From Candidatus Aramenus sp. CH1 (GTDB taxonomy: Archaea > Thermoproteota > Thermoprotei_A > Sulfolobales > Sulfolobaceae), in assembly GCA_022678445.1 (NCBI GenBank), contig JALBWU010000002.1, positions 1 to 64,000 of the forward strand: 64,000 nt of DNA, in the 5' to 3' direction. The notes beneath the pieces were generated by a model. That model did no database searches and was not told the origin of the DNA. It saw only the letters and a list, made by a program, of their open reading frames with translations. This document shows, piece by piece, positions 8,449 through 17,667 of this stretch (the first letter of the stretch is position 1; every line of letters begins with the position of its first letter). Made by a program: the position numbers and the translations under genes.

Positions 8449-9639
8449 ATGGCAGAAGTTTACATAGTATCAGCCGTTAGGACGCCCATAGGAAAGTTAG
8501 GCGGCGTATTTAAAGACGTACCGCCTGTGGATCTAGGATCAGCTGCCATAAAGGTTGCTATGCAAAAGGTAAACTTAGACCCAAAGGTAGTCGACATAGT
8601 GATCATGGGAAACATTTTAAGGGCTGGACATGGTCAGGACTTAGCTAGGCAGGCGGCTTGCAAAGCAGGTATACCATACGAAATAGATGGGTACTCGGTC
8701 GACATGGTATGCTCATCTGGAATGATGAGCGTAGTAAACGCCTCACAGATGATAAAGAGCAATGATGCAGACGTGGTAGTCGCTGGAGGTATGGAAAGCA
8801 TGAGCCAGGCTGCCCTGGCCCTACCATCGAACGTTAGGTGGGGAGTAAAGTTCCTTATGGACAAAAAACTGGAGTTTATAGATACAATGCTCATTGACGG
8901 GTTGACCGATCCCTTTAACATGTTTGCCATGGGGAGGGAAGCTGACATGGTTGCTAAAGAGCATGACATCAGCAGAAAGGAGTTAGACGAGGTAGCCTTC
9001 GAGAGTCACAGAAGGGCCACTGAAGCGACTAACAAGGGATACTTCTTAAGCGAGATTACCCCAGTTGAGGTTAACGGTAGTCTAGTTACAAAGGACGAGG
9101 GAATTAGGGCTGACACCTCCATTGAGAAGCTGTCTAAGCTGAAGCCTGCGTTCTCGGAGGGAGGTTTCCACACCGCGGGTAATTCCTCCCAGATATCGGA
9201 CGGCGCTTCTGCCCTTATTTTGATGAGCGAAAAGGCGGTAAAGGAGTACGGCGTGGAGCCCATAGCGAAGGTAATTGGTTACTCTTGGGTAGGGATAGAG
9301 AGCTGGCGCTTTACTGAGGCTCCAATCTTTGCAGTGAGGAAGCTCCTGAAGAAGCTCGACATGGAGATCTCAGACTTTGACTACTTCGAAAACAACGAGG
9401 CCTTTGCGGTGAATAATGTCCTAGCACATAGGTATCTGGGCATACCCTATGACAAGCTGAACGTGTTTGGAGGGGCAATTGCTTTAGGCCATCCAATAGG
9501 CGCCAGCGGTGCCAGAATTATAACTACCTTGATAAACGTGCTGTCCAAGATGGGCGGAAGGAGGGGTATAGCCAGCATTTGTCACGGCACTGGAGGCTCT
9601 ACAGCCATTGCCATAGAGCTACTCAAGCCCCTAAAGTAG
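8449..9639 (+). CDS. Acetyl-CoA C-acetyltransferase (thiolase)
   Basis: 396 residues, full-length thiolase that condenses or cleaves acetyl-CoA / acetoacetyl-CoA. The nucleophilic Cys is in DMVCSSGM (residue 88), the NEAF motif is near 316, the GHPIGASG motif near 348 and the second catalytic Cys in CHGTGG near the C-terminus. In Sulfolobales this activity ends the 3-hydroxypropionate/4-hydroxybutyrate carbon-fixation cycle, but paralogues exist and the one here cannot be assigned to that cycle from sequence alone. Confidence 0.95.
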   Translation: MAEVYIVSAVRTPIGKLGGVFKDVPPVDLGSAAIKVAMQKVNLDPKVVDIVIMGNILRAGHGQDLARQAACKAGIPYEIDGYSVDMVCSSGMMSVVNASQMIKSNDADVVVAGGMESMSQAALALPSNVRWGVKFLMDKKLEFIDTMLIDGLTDPFNMFAMGREADMVAKEHDISRKELDEVAFESHRRATEATNKGYFLSEITPVEVNGSLVTKDEGIRADTSIEKLSKLKPAFSEGGFHTAGNSSQISDGASALILMSEKAVKEYGVEPIAKVIGYSWVGIESWRFTEAPIFAVRKLLKKLDMEISDFDYFENNEAFAVNNVLAHRYLGIPYDKLNVFGGAIALGHPIGASGARIITTLINVLSKMGGRRGIASICHGTGGSTAIAIELLKPLK

Positions 9640-9688
9640 CCTTAAGTTTTTATTCGGAGAGATAAGTTATCAAGTGGTGGTCAATTAG

Positions 9689-10012
9689 TTGCCTAAAAAG
9701 GATAGGGGAGAGGCTCCCACTAAGGAAGTTATGAAACCAGAGGAAGGGGAAGTAATATGCGTAGTTAAGAAAATGCTAGGAGCGGAGCACATAGTGGTCC
9801 TCTGTGTGGACGGGAAGCAGAGGATAGCGAGGATACCCGGTAGGATGAGGAAAAAGGTCTGGATAAAGGAAGGGGACGTAGTCCTGGCAGCTCCCTGGGA
9901 CTTTCAGTCTGAAAAGTGCGACATTATTCACAAGTACGGTAATGACGAGATAAAGAAGCTAGTGGAAGAGAAGGTAATCTCCAGGGAAGTGATAGATCAG
10001 CTAAGAGGTTGA
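9689..10012 (+). CDS. Translation initiation factor aIF1A
   Basis: 107 residues. An OB-fold factor of the S1/IF1 class that binds the ribosomal A site during initiation. The core [20 protein letters not shown], followed by the basic [19 protein letters not shown], identifies it. The start codon is TTG; a GGTGGT at 9675-9680 lies 8 nt before it and supports that choice. First of three closely spaced genes (aIF1A, RIO1, KH protein), a conserved archaeal ribosome-biogenesis set. Confidence 0.94.
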   Translation: MPKKDRGEAPTKEVMKPEEGEVICVVKKMLGAEHIVVLCVDGKQRIARIPGRMRKKVWIKEGDVVLAAPWDFQSEKCDIIHKYGNDEIKKLVEEKVISREVIDQLRG

Positions 10013-10016
10013 AGTT

Positions 10017-10763
10017 TTGGAAAAAAAGAGGAAGGAGGAGAAGAGGAGGAAAGACGAAGACCTATTTAAAGTAGTAGACTCCACGATTGACCCAAGGACC
10101 TACTTAGTCCTGGAGAAAATAGCGTCTAAGCTCAAGATAGACACTTATTTAGGGGCTATTTCTTCGGGCAAGGAGGCGAAGATCTATCCAGCTAAGACTA
10201 TTGACGGCAAGTTCTACGCTGTAAAGATTTACTACGTCAGTACGGCTTCCAACAAAAGGGCGGTGGAAAAGTACACTCTAGGCGACAAGAGGTTTGAGAA
10301 AATAAAGGTCTCCAACACTAGGCAACTAATTTTTACTTGGGCAAAGAAGGAGTTCAAGAACTTAAAGAGGATGTACGAGGCTGGCGTCTGGGTTCCCGAA
10401 CCGATCCTGGTAATGGAGAACGTTCTCGTTATGCAGTTCATAGGGGACGACGGAGTGAGGGCACCCCTGCTCAAGGAGCTTCTAGACGATGAGATCGACC
10501 AGGATCTCTACGATCAAGTGGTAAGCCAAATACAGCTAATGGTGAACAAGGCTAAGCTGGTTCATGGAGACTTGAGTGAGTACAACGTGATGGTGTACGA
10601 CCACGTCTACATCATAGACGTGAGCCAGTCCTTGCCGGTAGACCACGAGAACGCCAGGGAACTCCTCTTTAGGGACATAACTAGGGTAAACGAGTTCTTC
10701 TCCTCCAAGGGCGTAAAGGTTCTAGACGTAGAAGAAATTTTAAAGACGCTGGAAATACCTTAA
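10017..10763 (+). CDS. RIO1-type serine/threonine protein kinase
   Basis: 248 residues. RIO1 ATPase/kinase needed for maturation of the small ribosomal subunit. The flexible nucleotide loop reads SSGKEAKIYPA (about residue 45), the catalytic loop HGDLSEYN is near 183 and the metal-binding IIDVSQS near 199. Its TTG start lies 4 nt after the aIF1A stop, preceded by AGAGG (10004-10008). The first 15 residues are almost all Lys, Arg and Glu. It precedes the Dim2-like KH gene. Confidence 0.94.
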   Translation: MEKKRKEEKRRKDEDLFKVVDSTIDPRTYLVLEKIASKLKIDTYLGAISSGKEAKIYPAKTIDGKFYAVKIYYVSTASNKRAVEKYTLGDKRFEKIKVSNTRQLIFTWAKKEFKNLKRMYEAGVWVPEPILVMENVLVMQFIGDDGVRAPLLKELLDDEIDQDLYDQVVSQIQLMVNKAKLVHGDLSEYNVMVYDHVYIIDVSQSLPVDHENARELLFRDITRVNEFFSSKGVKVLDVEEILKTLEIP

Positions 10764-10772
10764 TTAGGGACA

Positions 10773-11312
10773 ATGTTCATCAGCGTACCGGACGAGAAAA
10801 TAGAGCTGGTCAAGTCTCTTTTGCCCAAGCTACAGGAGATCTCTGGGGTAAAGATAAGTTACGACGAAAGGAGGAAGATTTTCGAGATTGACCCTACAAA
10901 CGAAAATCCGTACAGTGCCTTCAAAGCAGCCTCAGTCATAAGGGCACTCGGTCTCGGGTTTTCCGTAAACGATGCCCTGAAATTGATGAGCGACGAGTAC
11001 CAGCTAGAGGTGATTGACTTAAAGGCTACACTAGGAGGCAATCCAGACACAGTTAGGAGGATAAAGGGGAGGATAATAGGAGAGGGAGGTAAGGCGAAAA
11101 AGATCCTCCAGGAGTACACCTCTGCTGTAATCTCCATCTACGAGCACTACGTAGGCATAATCTCTACAAACGAGCAAATGCCAATAGTCAGGAAGGCCAT
11201 CGATATGCTCATCGAGGGGAGGGAGCACTCTACCGTTTACAAGTTCCTAGACAAGGCAGAAGCTGACTTGGTGAGGCAGTTCTCAAAGAACAGACCTAAC
11301 TATTTGAAGTAG
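10773..11312 (+). CDS. Dim2/Pno1-like KH-domain RNA-binding protein
   Basis: 179 residues. Archaeal homologue of Pno1/Dim2, which binds the 3' end of small-subunit rRNA. The C-terminal KH domain has the GxxG loop as GEGG within RIKGRIIGEGGKAKKI (about 91-106). The N-terminal KH-like half (1-80) is degenerate. It starts 9 nt after RIO1. Its 3' end overlaps the next, convergent gene by 30 nt. Confidence 0.9.
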   Translation: MFISVPDEKIELVKSLLPKLQEISGVKISYDERRKIFEIDPTNENPYSAFKAASVIRALGLGFSVNDALKLMSDEYQLEVIDLKATLGGNPDTVRRIKGRIIGEGGKAKKILQEYTSAVISIYEHYVGIISTNEQMPIVRKAIDMLIEGREHSTVYKFLDKAEADLVRQFSKNRPNYLK

Positions 11313-11822
11313 GCTCTCGTTAGGTATCTTGTTGGCGTACTCGGAGACTACCCTTCCGTAGTTTGCCACTACTTTTCTGTTCCTGTCATCGTCCAAGAAA
11401 GTTTTTACCTCAGATAGGTCTCCCCAAAATAGGAGCCTAAAGAACTTCAAGAGTATTCTCTTTGGCTCGCTGAGCACGTCCTCAGTCAGGAAGATCGTCG
11501 GCTTAGGCGTCATAAGTAGGGTCAAGTGAGTTCCGTCAAGCCTAGCAATCATGGCTATCTTGTAAGCTGAGTACTCTTTTGTGGGTGGCCTCTTGCTGGC
11601 CTTTACTTCAATAAAGTACTTGTGGCCGTCCTTTTCAGCCTCAATGTCGTGGGTAGGTAGATCTACCGACCTAATGTTAGTAAAGCTGAGGTCTTCTAGT
11701 ACCTTTCTGGCCCTGTATTCCATTGCATATCCCAGAATTATGCCCTTTGCTTTGTCCAGGGCGTATGAAATCTCGTCATCCGTCAATCCAAATTCTTGCA
11801 TCAGTTCGCCTAGCGTATTCAC
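11283..11822 (-). CDS. Predicted PD-(D/E)XK nuclease-like protein
   Basis: 179 residues, no family name that I can assign. The motif DIEAEKDGHKYFIEVKAS (about residues 59-76) has the D...ExK arrangement of the restriction-endonuclease fold, preceded by a conserved-looking helix GYAMEYRARKVLEDLSF. This is the order seen in Mrr/HJC-like and recombinase-associated nucleases. Start is GTG with no strong alternative. It overlaps the KH gene tail-to-tail by 30 nt. A DNA repair or foreign-DNA role is possible; this is inferred from the motif only. Confidence 0.65.
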   Translation of the reverse strand: MNTLGELMQEFGLTDDEISYALDKAKGIILGYAMEYRARKVLEDLSFTNIRSVDLPTHDIEAEKDGHKYFIEVKASKRPPTKEYSAYKIAMIARLDGTHLTLLMTPKPTIFLTEDVLSEPKRILLKFFRLLFWGDLSEVKTFLDDDRNRKVVANYGRVVSEYANKIPNESLLQIVRSVL

Positions 11823-11990
11823 ATACTATCATCCAACTGCGTTAGATAAAAGCGTTTCCCAAATTTTAATAACTTAAAATGGATAAATCTGAATAGGTGT
11901 GCGCATACCTTTGAAGTGATCTAGGCCGGATGTTTAACGTTGTGACTAAAACCTAATGCTCTCCTGTGTAATTTCCTCGATACTGTTCAG

Positions 11991-12043
11991 AAAACCCTAA
12001 GAAGGTTTTAGCTAAGTTGAAGCTGCCCTCAGCGCAGTGCGCT
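11991..12043. promoter_or_regulatory. Inverted repeats in divergent spacer
   Basis: A 265-bp spacer separates the nuclease-like gene from the membrane-protein gene. It contains AAAACC...GGTTTT arms (11994-11999 and 12005-12010) and a perfect 13-bp palindrome AGCGCAGTGCGCT at 12031-12043. The palindrome ends 15 bp before the TATA box of the rightward gene, a position suited to a regulator. No gene is seen in the spacer. Confidence 0.35.
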
Positions 12044-12057
12044 AGTTTCCGAAACCC

Positions 12058-12065
12058 TTTTTAAA
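12058..12065 (+). promoter_or_regulatory. TATA box of membrane-protein gene
   Basis: TTTTTAAA centred 26 bp before the ATG at 12088, giving a predicted leaderless mRNA. Confidence 0.5.
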
Positions 12066-12087
12066 TTTCATGATTTAAGTAGAGTAA

Positions 12088-12609
12088 ATGAAAGCTCTAA
12101 AGATAACTATACCCCTCTCTCTCGCGACGTGGTGGATCCCTATACTTGGCCCCATTATAAACGGCATAGCTAACGCGTTTCTTGAGAGGAGGATTCGTCC
12201 ATCGATGTTATCTGCAGTGGTTTCTTCCTCCATAGCGTCTGCCCTCTACATTTTTCTAGCCTTAAAGTTCCTCTTTGTTCCCTTGTTTGGGAACCTGTTT
12301 CAGTTTCTCGCCGTATTGCTTTCGGTTATAGGCATTGGTATAAGTACGTCCGTGGCCTACGTAGTCTCTCGGCACATGACTTATTCGTACTACTCCAGTG
12401 ATTCACTTAACATGGAGTTCTACGCTAAGAGCCAAGAGGAGATAGAGCGGAGGCTAGGTCCCTTCTTAGAAGGATGTGGAGAACCCACCTATTCCTTCTC
12501 AGAGAAGAAGATCATAGTGAAGAGGAATTGTAGCCAATACGCTATGGAATACGAAATAACTCAAGAAGGAAGGGAATACAGGGTTAGCGTGCATATAAGG
12601 CGCATATAA
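12088..12609 (+). CDS. Membrane protein of unknown function
   Basis: 173 residues. The first 105 residues are strongly hydrophobic and suggest three to four membrane segments (about 8-27, 43-60 and 64-103). A soluble tail of about 65 residues with a Cys pair (CGE and NCSQ) follows. I do not recognise the family. It is followed 41 nt later by the racemase-like gene. The leaderless promoter and the palindrome upstream suggest its own regulation. Confidence 0.7.
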   Translation: MKALKITIPLSLATWWIPILGPIINGIANAFLERRIRPSMLSAVVSSSIASALYIFLALKFLFVPLFGNLFQFLAVLLSVIGIGISTSVAYVVSRHMTYSYYSSDSLNMEFYAKSQEEIERRLGPFLEGCGEPTYSFSEKKIIVKRNCSQYAMEYEITQEGREYRVSVHIRRI

Positions 12610-12650
12610 GAGCGTAGTAAGTTTTAACCCATCTGGCTCATTATAAGGCT

Positions 12651-13286
12651 ATGCTATCCTTAATAGTATCTGAAGAGAACACCGTCTTACCGAGGGACAT
12701 TGAGACTGCATTCAAAGACGTCCAGACCATTTATATGAAGTACTACCCCGGGCACGGGAACACTAGAGCAGAGAAAATTAGAATGTTGGCTGAACTGCTC
12801 AGCGTAAAAGAGCAGGCGGAAAAGGGAGACGTAATAGTCTACGCGAGATCGTATGGAGTCTTCTACGAGGAAGACATGAGAGAAATAAGGAGGATTTTCT
12901 CAAAGCCAGTGGTAATTTCCACGGAGGCAATAATCAAAAGGCTAAGGGCACTAGGGGCCAAAGACCTCTTCCTAGTGACGCCATACAATCAGAAGAGGCA
13001 CGAGTACGAGGTTAAATGGTTACGGGACTTCGGGTTCAACATTATAGGTTCCATAGCTTTGGGGAGAACAGGAGGAAAGGCCATCGCGTCTACGCCCCAC
13101 GAGCTGGTAGTGGAAGCGGTTAGGATAGCTCAAATGTCTTCTGCAGACGCCATCTACGTGGCGTGTACAATCCTTTCTACTTTACCGATCCTTGAAGAGC
13201 TCAAGGGCAGAATCAGCGTCGTTACGGCAGCCTCAGCTATAGTGGACGAGGTCAAGGAGCTCGTTGATCTCGGAAACCACAGTTAA
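12651..13286 (+). CDS. Asp/Glu racemase / maleate isomerase superfamily protein
   Basis: 211 residues of the superfamily that includes Asp/Glu racemase, maleate cis-trans isomerase and arylmalonate decarboxylase. The second catalytic Cys is present in [11 protein letters not shown] (about residue 170). At the first site, where two-Cys members have C-T-S, this protein reads YARSYGVF, so the first Cys is missing. The segments [20 protein letters not shown] and [10 protein letters not shown] are typical. With one Cys a racemase is less likely and a decarboxylase- or isomerase-like reaction is possible. Its 3' end overlaps the convergent gene by 54 nt. Confidence 0.7.
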   Translation: MLSLIVSEENTVLPRDIETAFKDVQTIYMKYYPGHGNTRAEKIRMLAELLSVKEQAEKGDVIVYARSYGVFYEEDMREIRRIFSKPVVISTEAIIKRLRALGAKDLFLVTPYNQKRHEYEVKWLRDFGFNIIGSIALGRTGGKAIASTPHELVVEAVRIAQMSSADAIYVACTILSTLPILEELKGRISVVTAASAIVDEVKELVDLGNHS

Positions 13287-14042
13287 GAAGTCCCTGGCCC
13301 ATATGGTGAAAACTTTGTCCTTCTCGAGCTCGTTAAATCCATAGGGGTGAAGTATTCTAGATAGGTTAGAGTACGTTCTCCTCAAGGTGGAAACATCCTT
13401 TCCTTTAATGTGACCTGCAAGGCCAATTAAAGCGCTAGCCTTTGGCATAGAAAGGGTGAAGTACCTCGCCTTTCTACCACATAGGTAACACTTAGCGTCT
13501 ATTTTCAAGCCTAGAGCTCTCTCTATTTCCTTTATTTCCATTGAGAACTCAGGGAACTTCAAGTGTTTTTCACAAAGAGGTCTACCCATTAAGTAGACTG
13601 ATACGCCGTCTAGCTTTACCTTGCGCCTTACAAACTTCTTGATCCTTCCTAGACCCTCTCCTTCGTTCCTTATGGTCAGTCCTTCATCTACGAGGATGTG
13701 CCATTTCCTTGACTTCAATAAATACAGGTACTTTTCTGTGGTTGAGGTAACGAAAACGGAAAGACACGCCCTTTCGATCATGAACCTGTTGCTCTCCTCT
13801 GCCGACCTCAGGAACCCCATTAGGGCGTTCTTGTATCCGCTGTACATGGCCGAGATGATGTCCTCCCCTAAAAGCACGCTGTGTAATGACTTTTCCTCTT
13901 CCTTGATGACCCTCTTAATCATCTTCTTTAGACCGGGGTAAGCTCCGGGAGCCTTGTCGATTACCTCCAGTGTTCCGTCTTTAGTGCGGAGAAAGTTTTG
14001 GACTTTCTTGCAGGCCTCTGTTTTGCACTTTGTAAACCTCAT
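13233..14042 (-). CDS. Conserved hypothetical protein with CxxH/CxxC motif
   Basis: 269 residues, not recognised. Notable features are an N-terminal CKTEACKK motif and a probable zinc site made of CEKH (about 166-169) and CYLC (about 195-198). The rest is largely helical and basic, without transmembrane segments. It overlaps the racemase-like gene by 54 nt at the 3' end. The upstream 218-bp spacer to the divergent glycosyltransferase gene holds promoters only. Confidence 0.65.
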   Translation of the reverse strand: MRFTKCKTEACKKVQNFLRTKDGTLEVIDKAPGAYPGLKKMIKRVIKEEEKSLHSVLLGEDIISAMYSGYKNALMGFLRSAEESNRFMIERACLSVFVTSTTEKYLYLLKSRKWHILVDEGLTIRNEGEGLGRIKKFVRRKVKLDGVSVYLMGRPLCEKHLKFPEFSMEIKEIERALGLKIDAKCYLCGRKARYFTLSMPKASALIGLAGHIKGKDVSTLRRTYSNLSRILHPYGFNELEKDKVFTIWARDFLTVVSEINELLDLVHYS

Positions 14043-14229
14043 TACGCTTATTATTTACGCAAAGCCCTTATCTTTTTCCTGGAACTAACCCAACGCGTAA
14101 CGCTTCACGCCTTGAAAGTGTTGTTCCGGATTCTACGCCGCATTAAACTATATCTGCTAATATAATTAAAATATATTCTGTATTTATCGCTTTCATAGTT
14201 AATAGACTATAAATATAATCTCGAAAAGA

Positions 14230-14237
14230 TTTTTAAG
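14230..14237 (+). promoter_or_regulatory. TATA box of GT87-like gene
   Basis: TTTTTAAG centred 27 bp before the GTG at 14261. It supports the GTG as start because leaderless initiation would begin at that codon. Confidence 0.5.
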
Positions 14238-14260
14238 GTAGGCTTGAATTCGGTAACTAC

Positions 14261-15982
14261 GTGAACAAATCAAGCTTGCTTTTATTTAACTTGTCGATTC
14301 TCGTATTGGGGCTGGACATGCTGATTTACGTCCAGCCCGATTACCTTAACCTCGGGTTGATAGTCCTAAACCTTGCGTTGCTTACGATAAGCGGAATTCT
14401 GCCATTTATACGCTTAGAAAGGATTTCGAGGTACTACTATCTTGTCATTTTCGTCGAGTACGTAGTCCTTTTGCCTGTTCTCTTTGACCTCTACCTCGCT
14501 CCAAGAGGTGCTTTAGTGGACTATGCCTTTCTTCTTTTTTACTACTCAGTACTCCTTGTAGGCTACTTGATAAAAAGGGAGGCAGAGAGCGTTCTCCTAG
14601 CGTTCCTTGCGTTCACGTTTCTGGTAGTTCACTTCGCGTTCTTTGGAACCGACGAGATCGCCATTGACTTCTACTCCGCTTACAACTTTATCCACGGGAT
14701 CGACCCATACATCCCCTCCTCAACTGCCTGCCTATATACGTGGACAAGGAACTACGACCCGTCCTTCAACGAGTACTACTTTGGGACTCCCCTAACGACG
14801 GGTGGAATGGTGACAAACTTAGGTTACCCGGCGTTGTCCTTCATCCTGGAAGTACCTTCCGTTCTCCTCCGTTTCCCCCCAACTTACACGCTCTTTGCCT
14901 TTTACTTGCTAACAGTTTTCGCTATATACGCCAAGTTCCGGAGAACAGGGGTCTTCACGGCAATGATGCCAGGTATCCTCGCTAACCCCAATTTCGCCTA
15001 TTATCCTGCAGGTGGAGTAACGGATATAGTATGGGTATTCTTTGTCGTCCTCTCTTTAATTGTCTCGGACGCTAAGTTAAAGGGAGTGCTCTACGGGCTT
15101 GCCGTGTCGTTTAAGCAAACCCCTTGGATACTCCTCCCCTTTTTCCTACTCCACTTGAAAAGGGAAGGAAAAAGCGTCGTCGACTTTTTCCTTTACTCGT
15201 TACTTGTGTTTCTAATTAGCAACGGATATTTCATAGCGGTATCGCCGGTTCTCTACTTCAAGGACGTTCTATCTCCAGTTACTTCACCTATCTTGGGGAT
15301 AGGGTTTGGGCCATCGATTTTGGCTTTCAACGGTTTCTTTTACGTTTCCAGGAACTTTTTTACGCTCGCAGTCTTGGTAGTCATGATAACAGAAATCTAT
15401 CTCTTCATTAAGAATTACAAGTACTTCAGGGATAAGTGGATCCTTTTCCCCTACTTCGCGTTTTTCCTCATGTACAGAGTCCTGTGGAATTACTTGATGT
15501 ACTGGCCTTGGCTGGGTTTTGTGCAACAGGGCGAATTGGGTGAATCTAAGGCAAGAGAAAGGGCAACGGCAAAGGAGGTACTCTTGCCAGTAGCCCTAAG
15601 CGTGATGATACTGGCAGGAGCTTTTGTCTACATTCACTACAGCAGTTCCAACTACTTCGACTCGATAAAGGTCGACGTTTTAAAGGTAGTGTACCAAGGG
15701 GACTATGTATCGTGTATCGTGGTAAACGTTAGTTATAACCCAGGCAACGGGATGCCAGATCCAATATACCCCCAATTTAGGGCTTTGACGTTCTCCCCTA
15801 TGCCATCAGCAAACGGCTACCTCTTTATGTATAACGACTCGCCAATCTATGACGGGTGGAAGTTAATGGTACTACGCTCGCCTCCAGGCTACAGTATCCC
15901 TAAGGGAGTGGGGTTCCAGCTCCAGGTTTATTACGGGAACTTGCTGAGCGTTGCGTACTTTACCCCATCTCAAGTCTCTTAA
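14261..15982 (+). CDS. Polytopic membrane protein, GT87/DUF2029-like glycosyltransferase
   Basis: 573 residues with about 11-12 hydrophobic segments in the first 460 residues and a soluble extracytoplasmic C-terminal domain of about 110 residues. A loop near residue 145 reads [14 protein letters not shown], matching the G-x-D-P-Y motif of polyprenol-phosphate-dependent GT-C mannosyltransferases (GT87). It would transfer a sugar from a lipid carrier on the outer face of the membrane. The start is GTG, fixed by promoter spacing. Its end overlaps the convergent PFL gene by 23 nt. The assignment to GT87 is by motif only. Confidence 0.6.
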   Translation: MNKSSLLLFNLSILVLGLDMLIYVQPDYLNLGLIVLNLALLTISGILPFIRLERISRYYYLVIFVEYVVLLPVLFDLYLAPRGALVDYAFLLFYYSVLLVGYLIKREAESVLLAFLAFTFLVVHFAFFGTDEIAIDFYSAYNFIHGIDPYIPSSTACLYTWTRNYDPSFNEYYFGTPLTTGGMVTNLGYPALSFILEVPSVLLRFPPTYTLFAFYLLTVFAIYAKFRRTGVFTAMMPGILANPNFAYYPAGGVTDIVWVFFVVLSLIVSDAKLKGVLYGLAVSFKQTPWILLPFFLLHLKREGKSVVDFFLYSLLVFLISNGYFIAVSPVLYFKDVLSPVTSPILGIGFGPSILAFNGFFYVSRNFFTLAVLVVMITEIYLFIKNYKYFRDKWILFPYFAFFLMYRVLWNYLMYWPWLGFVQQGELGESKARERATAKEVLLPVALSVMILAGAFVYIHYSSSNYFDSIKVDVLKVVYQGDYVSCIVVNVSYNPGNGMPDPIYPQFRALTFSPMPSANGYLFMYNDSPIYDGWKLMVLRSPPGYSIPKGVGFQLQVYYGNLLSVAYFTPSQVS

Positions 15983-17300
15983 TACCGTTTGGCATGTGAC
16001 CGGCCAGACTGATGAACTTGGATACGTCAATGTCCTTTAGCTTCATCACCACTACCCTTCCTAGTAGACCTCCTAAGTCAACGTACTCTCCTGGGTTGGC
16101 GTCAAGGGGTATAACTCTCACCCCTAGTATCTTGTTCAGCATTGTTCCCATGGCGAGCACGTCTAAAATGAGGCCTATTACTTTGTCCTTTCCTTGCCTC
16201 TTGCTCACCCCTACCATGTCTATCCCCGAATTGCACACCGAGGACAACGCGAGTAAGGTAAAGAAGTCTATAGACCCTTCTATAGCCCTCTCTGCCATCA
16301 CCGAGTCCTCGCTCACTGGTATAAACGCGCTACTTAGCCCTCCAACGGAGGAGGTAGCCATCGAGCCTCCCTTCTTAACAGCGTCCATCATAAGGGCGAG
16401 GGCAGCCACAGACCCGTGGCCACCCACCCTTTCGATCCCCATTGCCTCTATTATGGAGGCAACGCTGTCCCCTACCTTAGGCGACGGTGCAACTGAAAGG
16501 TCAACTGCCCCGAAGCTGACTCCCATCTCCTTTGCAACGCTCCTACCTATGAGCTCCCCAAGTCTAGTTATTTTGAACGACGCCTTCTTGATGACTTCGT
16601 AAAGCTCCACGAAGCTCTTAGGCGACGTTGCCCTTATTGCGCTCTCTATAACTCCTGGTCCGCTTATTGCCACGTTAACTAGGGCGTCCGGTAGCCCTTC
16701 CCCGTGGTGCGCTGAGGGCACGAAGGGAGAGTCCTTTGGGGAGTTAGCTAGGATGGAGGTCCTAGCTGAGGCGTCAGCCTTCATGGCGAAAATCTGATCC
16801 ACGAACAGCTTTACCGCCTCCACGTTCACGCCGTCCATGGTCGAAGCAGCGTTTATCGCTCCCGTGAGCCTCTTGGTGGAGTTTAGGGCAGAGGACATGG
16901 AGTCCAAGAGAACCTTTGCACCCCTACTAAGCCCCCTTTCTGCGTGTGCAGAGTATCCGCTAATGTAGTCTATCAAGTTCCTCTCAGCTATCTCGTCAAG
17001 CTTCTTTGCCAACTCTACCCCGAAGTCCTCCTTACTTATCGCTTCCAGAAAGTACTGAGCAGGGGACACCGAGACCCTCCTCGTCACTACCCTTATACCG
17101 TATTTTTCCTCTACCTTGTATACTGCGTCCACAAACCTAGAGGCGATCTCGTTCACTTTCTCCAGTTTCCTCAGTACCTTCTCCTTCTCATCGGAGACCG
17201 CAAACAAGGTGTTTACGCTTAGCGTCACAGACCTTATGTCTAAGTCTTGCTCGTTTAGCATTTTCACTACTTCCACGATTTCCTCGGCGTCGTACTTCAT
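15960..17300 (-). CDS. PFL family protein (DUF711/UPF0210)
   Basis: 446 residues, the usual length for the DUF711/UPF0210 family, whose structure resembles pyruvate formate-lyase but lacks a proven activity. Characteristic stretches are RSVTLSVN at the N-terminus, [32 protein letters not shown] and the Pro-, Asp- and Gly-rich end [20 protein letters not shown]. The ACT-domain gene lies just upstream on the same strand (32-nt gap), the same pairing seen in many bacteria and archaea, so they probably work together. Confidence 0.9.
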   Translation of the reverse strand: MKYDAEEIVEVVKMLNEQDLDIRSVTLSVNTLFAVSDEKEKVLRKLEKVNEIASRFVDAVYKVEEKYGIRVVTRRVSVSPAQYFLEAISKEDFGVELAKKLDEIAERNLIDYISGYSAHAERGLSRGAKVLLDSMSSALNSTKRLTGAINAASTMDGVNVEAVKLFVDQIFAMKADASARTSILANSPKDSPFVPSAHHGEGLPDALVNVAISGPGVIESAIRATSPKSFVELYEVIKKASFKITRLGELIGRSVAKEMGVSFGAVDLSVAPSPKVGDSVASIIEAMGIERVGGHGSVAALALMMDAVKKGGSMATSSVGGLSSAFIPVSEDSVMAERAIEGSIDFFTLLALSSVCNSGIDMVGVSKRQGKDKVIGLILDVLAMGTMLNKILGVRVIPLDANPGEYVDLGGLLGRVVVMKLKDIDVSKFISLAGHMPNGIKRLEMG

Positions 17301-17332
17301 GAGGTCTTTCTAAGGTTGTGAAAGTAAAAAAC

Positions 17333-17605
17333 TTAAATCCTTTCCATGAACTGGAAGACCTCCCCGTGGTACACTAGGACTTCGACCCCCAGCTCCTTTC
17401 CCCTCTGCTGTAACTCCTCCCTCAGCTTCCCTAGGCTCACAGTGCTCTTAGACATGTCAACTATCATGATCATAGAGAAGAGGCCTCTCAACACTGTCTG
17501 TGAAATGTCAACTATGTTGACGTTTCTCTCAGCCAGTTTGCTGGAGATCCCTGCTACTATTCCTGGCCGGTCAGTTCCTATTACAACCACTACAGCAGGC
17601 TCCAC
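17333..17605 (-). CDS. ACT domain protein (UPF0237)
   Basis: 90 residues: a single ACT domain beginning VVVVIGTDRPGIVAGISSKLAERNVNIVD, the small-molecule-binding fold found in amino-acid-sensing regulators. Start is GTG. It is co-oriented with, and 32 nt upstream of, the PFL/DUF711 gene, suggesting it acts as the ligand-sensing partner. The UPF0237-UPF0210 pairing is established by gene context; the ligand is unknown. Confidence 0.9.
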   Translation of the reverse strand: MEPAVVVVIGTDRPGIVAGISSKLAERNVNIVDISQTVLRGLFSMIMIVDMSKSTVSLGKLREELQQRGKELGVEVLVYHGEVFQFMERI

Positions 17606-17667
17606 AGGAGATAGACGTGAAAGGAGTAAAAAAACTCGCTTAAATCCTTGAAGTTAAAGTTAAGTTT

